Source: Actinomycetes bacterium
GTDB lineage: Bacteria; Actinomycetota; Actinomycetes; Actinomycetales; Cellulomonadaceae
NCBI GenBank assembly: GCA_021793115.1
Contig: JAJYTJ010000096.1
Span: 1 to 14,264, forward strand
Length of the DNA stretch: 14,264 nt
Direction of reading: 5' to 3'
This document shows, one piece after another, positions 11,754-14,264 of the stretch. Within the stretch, counting starts at the first letter, position 1. Each line of letters begins with the position of its first letter. A program made the translations under genes and the position numbers. Below the pieces are notes generated by a model. It made no database searches. It saw nothing but the letters and a program-made list of their open reading frames with translations, and had not been told where the DNA came from.

Positions 11754-13372
11754 CCGGGACCTGGCGGCTGGTGCGGCTCGCGCTGCGGCGCGACCGCGTG
11801 GTGCTGCCTGTGTGGATCGCCGCCGTCGCGGGGCTCGCCTGGGCCACCGTCCGCAGCTACGTGCAGCTCACGCAGACCGAGGCCGACCGGCTGGCCACCG
11901 CCGCGCTCACGGCCACCAACCCGCTGTCCCGCGTCTTCGACGGGCCGGCCTCGGGTCCGTCGCTCGGCGCCATGGCGATGGTGGACGGCTACAAGATCCT
12001 CGCGATCCTCACGGCGCTCATGGCCGCGCAGGCCGTGGTCCGCCACTCCCGCCGGGAGGAGGAGTCCGGGCGCGCCGAGCTCGTCGGGTCGGCCGCCGTC
12101 GGGCGCCGGGCGGGGCTCGCGGCCGCCGTCGTGGTGGGGCTTGCGGCATCCTCGCTCGTCGGGGTCGGCGTCGGGCTCGCGGTCGGGGCCACGGGCGTCG
12201 GCTGGCCGGGCGCGTGGGCGGCGGGCATGGCCGTCGCTGGCGCCGGCTGGGTGTTCGCCGGGCTGGCCGCGGTGAGCTCCCAGGTCTTTGCGACCGGCCG
12301 GGCCGCGACCGGCGCGGCGGCCGGGGCCCTCGGGGTCGCGTTCGTGCTCCGGGCGGTCGGCGACCTCACGGGGCGCGTCGCACCGGACGGCCTGTCCGTC
12401 GTCAGCGCGTGGCCGTCGTGGCTGTCACCCCTGGGGTGGGGCCAGCAGGTGCGGCCCTACTTCCAGGACCGCTGGTGGATCGCCGGGCTGTTCTCCGGCA
12501 CGACGGCGCTCCTCGTCGCGCTCGCGGCACACCTGCGCGGCCGCCGCGACCTCGGCACCGGCATGGTGGCCCCGCCGCGCGGGCCGGCGCGCGGGCCCGC
12601 GGGCCTCCTGTCGACCCTCGGCCTCACGTGGCGCCTGCAGCGCGGCGTGCTGGCGGTGTGGGTCGCCGCGATGACGACGATGGGGGCCGTGTTCGGGTCG
12701 ATCGGCCGGACGTTCGCCGACTACATCGCCGAGAACCAGGCGATGCGCGCGATGCTCGAGACCATCGCGCCCGGCGCGCAGCCGCTCGACCTCTACCAGG
12801 CGTTCCTCATGGCGTTCCTCGGGGTGGCGGGCACGGGCTACACCGTCCAGGCGCTCCTGCGGGCGCGGTCGGAAGAGGCGGAGGGGCGGCTCGAGCCGGT
12901 GCTCGCGACCGCCGTCGGGCGCACCACGTGGCTCGCGACGCACCTCCTCGTCGTCGGGGTGGGCTCGGCCCTCGTGCTGTGCGCCACCGGCCTCGCGGGC
13001 GGCCTGACCTACGGCGCGCTCACCGGTGACTGGTCGCAGGCGTTCGGCGGGATCATGGCGGCGTCCGCCGTCCAGGTGCCCGCGGCCCTGGCGCTCGGCG
13101 GGCTCGTCGTCGCCGTGCTCGGCCTGGCGCCGCGCCTGACGAGCGCGGTGGCGTGGTTCGCGCTCGCCGCCGCGCTCGTCATGGGCCAGCTGGGCCAGCT
13201 CCTCGAGCTGCCGCAGTGGCTGCTCGACGTCTCGCCGTTCACCCACGTGCCCGCCGTGCCGGCCGAGCCGTTCGCCGTCGCACCCCTGCTGTGGCTGGGT
13301 GCGACGGCGGCCGTGCTCGGCGTGCTCGGCGTCGCCGCGTTCCGGCGGCGCGACCTCGCGGGCACCGCCTGA
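11750..13372 (+). CDS. Large ABC exporter permease (tetronasin/Rv1217c type)
   Basis: A 540-residue polytopic membrane protein with about 12 hydrophobic segments in two similar halves. Each half begins with a [14 protein letters not shown] or [17 protein letters not shown] amphipathic start (residues about 4 and 292) and has the same loop signature: [18 protein letters not shown] (about 102) and [18 protein letters not shown] (about 373). This duplicated ABC-2 layout, about 540 residues long, fits exporters annotated as tetronasin-resistance or multidrug permeases, such as Rv1217c (from memory). The start overlaps the ATPase stop by 4 nt (ATGA). With the ATPase it should form a full exporter. 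The stop lies only 6 bp from the convergent araA stop and no terminator is visible between them. The substrate is not readable; a toxic hydrophobic compound sensed by the neighbouring TetR is the best inference. Confidence 0.92.
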   Translation: MTGTWRLVRLALRRDRVVLPVWIAAVAGLAWATVRSYVQLTQTEADRLATAALTATNPLSRVFDGPASGPSLGAMAMVDGYKILAILTALMAAQAVVRHSRREEESGRAELVGSAAVGRRAGLAAAVVVGLAASSLVGVGVGLAVGATGVGWPGAWAAGMAVAGAGWVFAGLAAVSSQVFATGRAATGAAAGALGVAFVLRAVGDLTGRVAPDGLSVVSAWPSWLSPLGWGQQVRPYFQDRWWIAGLFSGTTALLVALAAHLRGRRDLGTGMVAPPRGPARGPAGLLSTLGLTWRLQRGVLAVWVAAMTTMGAVFGSIGRTFADYIAENQAMRAMLETIAPGAQPLDLYQAFLMAFLGVAGTGYTVQALLRARSEEAEGRLEPVLATAVGRTTWLATHLLVVGVGSALVLCATGLAGGLTYGALTGDWSQAFGGIMAASAVQVPAALALGGLVVAVLGLAPRLTSAVAWFALAAALVMGQLGQLLELPQWLLDVSPFTHVPAVPAEPFAVAPLLWLGATAAVLGVLGVAAFRRRDLAGTA

Positions 13373-13378
13373 GGGCGG

Positions 13379-14264
13379 CTACAGGCCCCGCGCCAGGCGG
13401 AAGTAGGCCTGGTTGGCGCGCACCTGGTCCGTGAACCCGCGGCGCGTGGTGTGCTCGTCGATGACGAGCAGCTCCGTGCGCGTCATGTCGGCGAACATCT
13501 CCCACGTGTCGACCGGCACGTTGGTGGTCATCACCGTGTGGTGGGCCGCGCCAGCGGTCAGCCACGCCTCCGCGCTCGTCGTGAGGTCCGGGCGCGGCTT
13601 CCACACCGCGCGCGCGACGGGCAGGTGCGGCAGGTCGGGGTGCTCGACGAGGTCGACGACGTTGGCGGTGAGCCGGAACCTGTCGCGCATGTCGGCCAGC
13701 GAGACGACGACGCCGGTGCCCGGGTCGGCGTCGAACACCATGCGCACCGGGTCGCCCTTGCCGCCGATGCCCAGCGGGTGGATCTCCACGCGGGGCTTCG
13801 CCGTGGTCAGCGAGGGGCAGATCTCGAGCATGTGCGCGCCGAGGATCACCTCGGCGCCCGGCGTCAGGTCGTAGGTGTAGTCCTCCATGAGCGAGGCGCC
13901 GCCGGGCAGGCCGGCCCCCATCACCTTGGCGGCACGGACCAGCACCGCGGTCTTCCAGTCGCCCTCGGCGCCGAAGCCGAAGCCGTCGGCCATGAGGCGC
14001 TGGACGGCCAGGCCCGGCAGCTGCTTCAGCTCGCCGAGGTCCTCGAAGTTCGTCGTGAACGCCGTGGCCCCGCGCTCGGCGAGGAAGCCGCGCAGCGCGA
14101 TCTCCTGCCGGGCCGCGTAGCGCAGCGAGTCGTGGCGGGCGCCCCCCTGGCACAGCTCGGGCACCACGTCGTACGCCGCCTCGTACTCGGCGACGAGCGC
14201 GTCGACGTCCTCGTCGGCCACCGCCGCGATCGCGGCGACCAGGTCGTTGACCCCCCACAGATCG
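13379..14264 (-). CDS. araA: L-arabinose isomerase, C-terminal 294 residues (5' end beyond window)
   Basis: L-arabinose isomerase converts L-arabinose to L-ribulose, the first step of the bacterial arabinose pathway, in the cytoplasm with a Mn2+ cofactor. The frame stays open to the right edge ([15 protein letters not shown] precedes the first in-window GTG), so the gene is cut, not short; the family is about 500 residues and this is the last 294. All four metal-site residues are visible in their motifs: the Glu of GAEGDWKTA, the Glu of LMEDYTYDL, the His of [10 protein letters not shown] and the His of [35 protein letters not shown] is strongly conserved with E. coli AraA. araB and araD, expected nearby, would lie to the right; a pump gene ends 6 bp away on the other strand. 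The GTG at 14221 is internal and not the true start. Confidence 0.97.
   Translation of the reverse strand, partial: DLWGVNDLVAAIAAVADEDVDALVAEYEAAYDVVPELCQGGARHDSLRYAARQEIALRGFLAERGATAFTTNFEDLGELKQLPGLAVQRLMADGFGFGAEGDWKTAVLVRAAKVMGAGLPGGASLMEDYTYDLTPGAEVILGAHMLEICPSLTTAKPRVEIHPLGIGGKGDPVRMVFDADPGTGVVVSLADMRDRFRLTANVVDLVEHPDLPHLPVARAVWKPRPDLTTSAEAWLTAGAAHHTVMTTNVPVDTWEMFADMTRTELLVIDEHTTRRGFTDQVRANQAYFRLARGL

Overview
The window reads as chromosome from a very high-GC actinobacterium, most likely Micrococcales (Cellulomonas / Isoptericola / Cellulosimicrobium-like). The evidence is GC-saturated third codon positions, a 32-residue bS22 ribosomal protein beside an Rv0500A-like helix-turn-helix gene, a Rex repressor, a DUF222/HNH gene behind an actinobacterial SOS box, and several genes with a -10 box 6-7 nt before the start codon (leaderless transcripts). 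The genus is inference. Nothing indicates a plasmid, prophage, insertion sequence or CRISPR array.

Layout. 1-79 is the tail of an unidentified plus-strand gene, ending at a GC-rich hairpin. 128-2008 (minus) holds a glutaredoxin-like protein with a large repetitive insertion, rex, and a LysE-type exporter. 2069-3618 (plus) carries a HAD-IB phosphatase and a GNAT acetyltransferase. 3696-5234 (minus) is a DUF222/HNH nuclease whose promoter overlaps a perfect LexA box. 5235-5931 has no gene but holds that promoter, four back-to-back short tandem-repeat arrays and a terminator. 5932-6371 (minus) is the bS22 / helix-turn-helix pair, with a possible 15-codon leader ORF. 6484-7674 (minus) is an AcuC-type deacetylase. 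7867-10024 (minus) is a TetR - ABC ATPase - ABC-2 permease operon. 10095-13372 is a second, divergent TetR / ABC ATPase / large permease exporter module with a well-formed operator region. 13379-14264 (minus) is the C-terminal part of L-arabinose isomerase, cut by the window edge.

How the genes work together. Two adjacent but unrelated export modules each carry their own TetR regulator. In the second module, two near-identical palindromes flank and overlap the divergent promoters, so one repressor could control both itself and the pump. Glutaredoxin and rex share a strand in a redox-themed cluster. The HAD phosphatase, glutaredoxin, helix-turn-helix and bS22 genes echo the Rv0500A-Rv0508 neighbourhood of mycobacteria, but proC and hemA are not here.

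Most genes belong to known families. The least ordinary signals are the 40-residue duplicated Gly/Ala pentad insert in the glutaredoxin fold, the cluster of octanucleotide tandem arrays around the SOS-controlled nuclease gene, the two-operator exporter switch, and the palindrome that places the ABC ATPase start codon in a hairpin loop. I do not see a clearly new multi-gene system.
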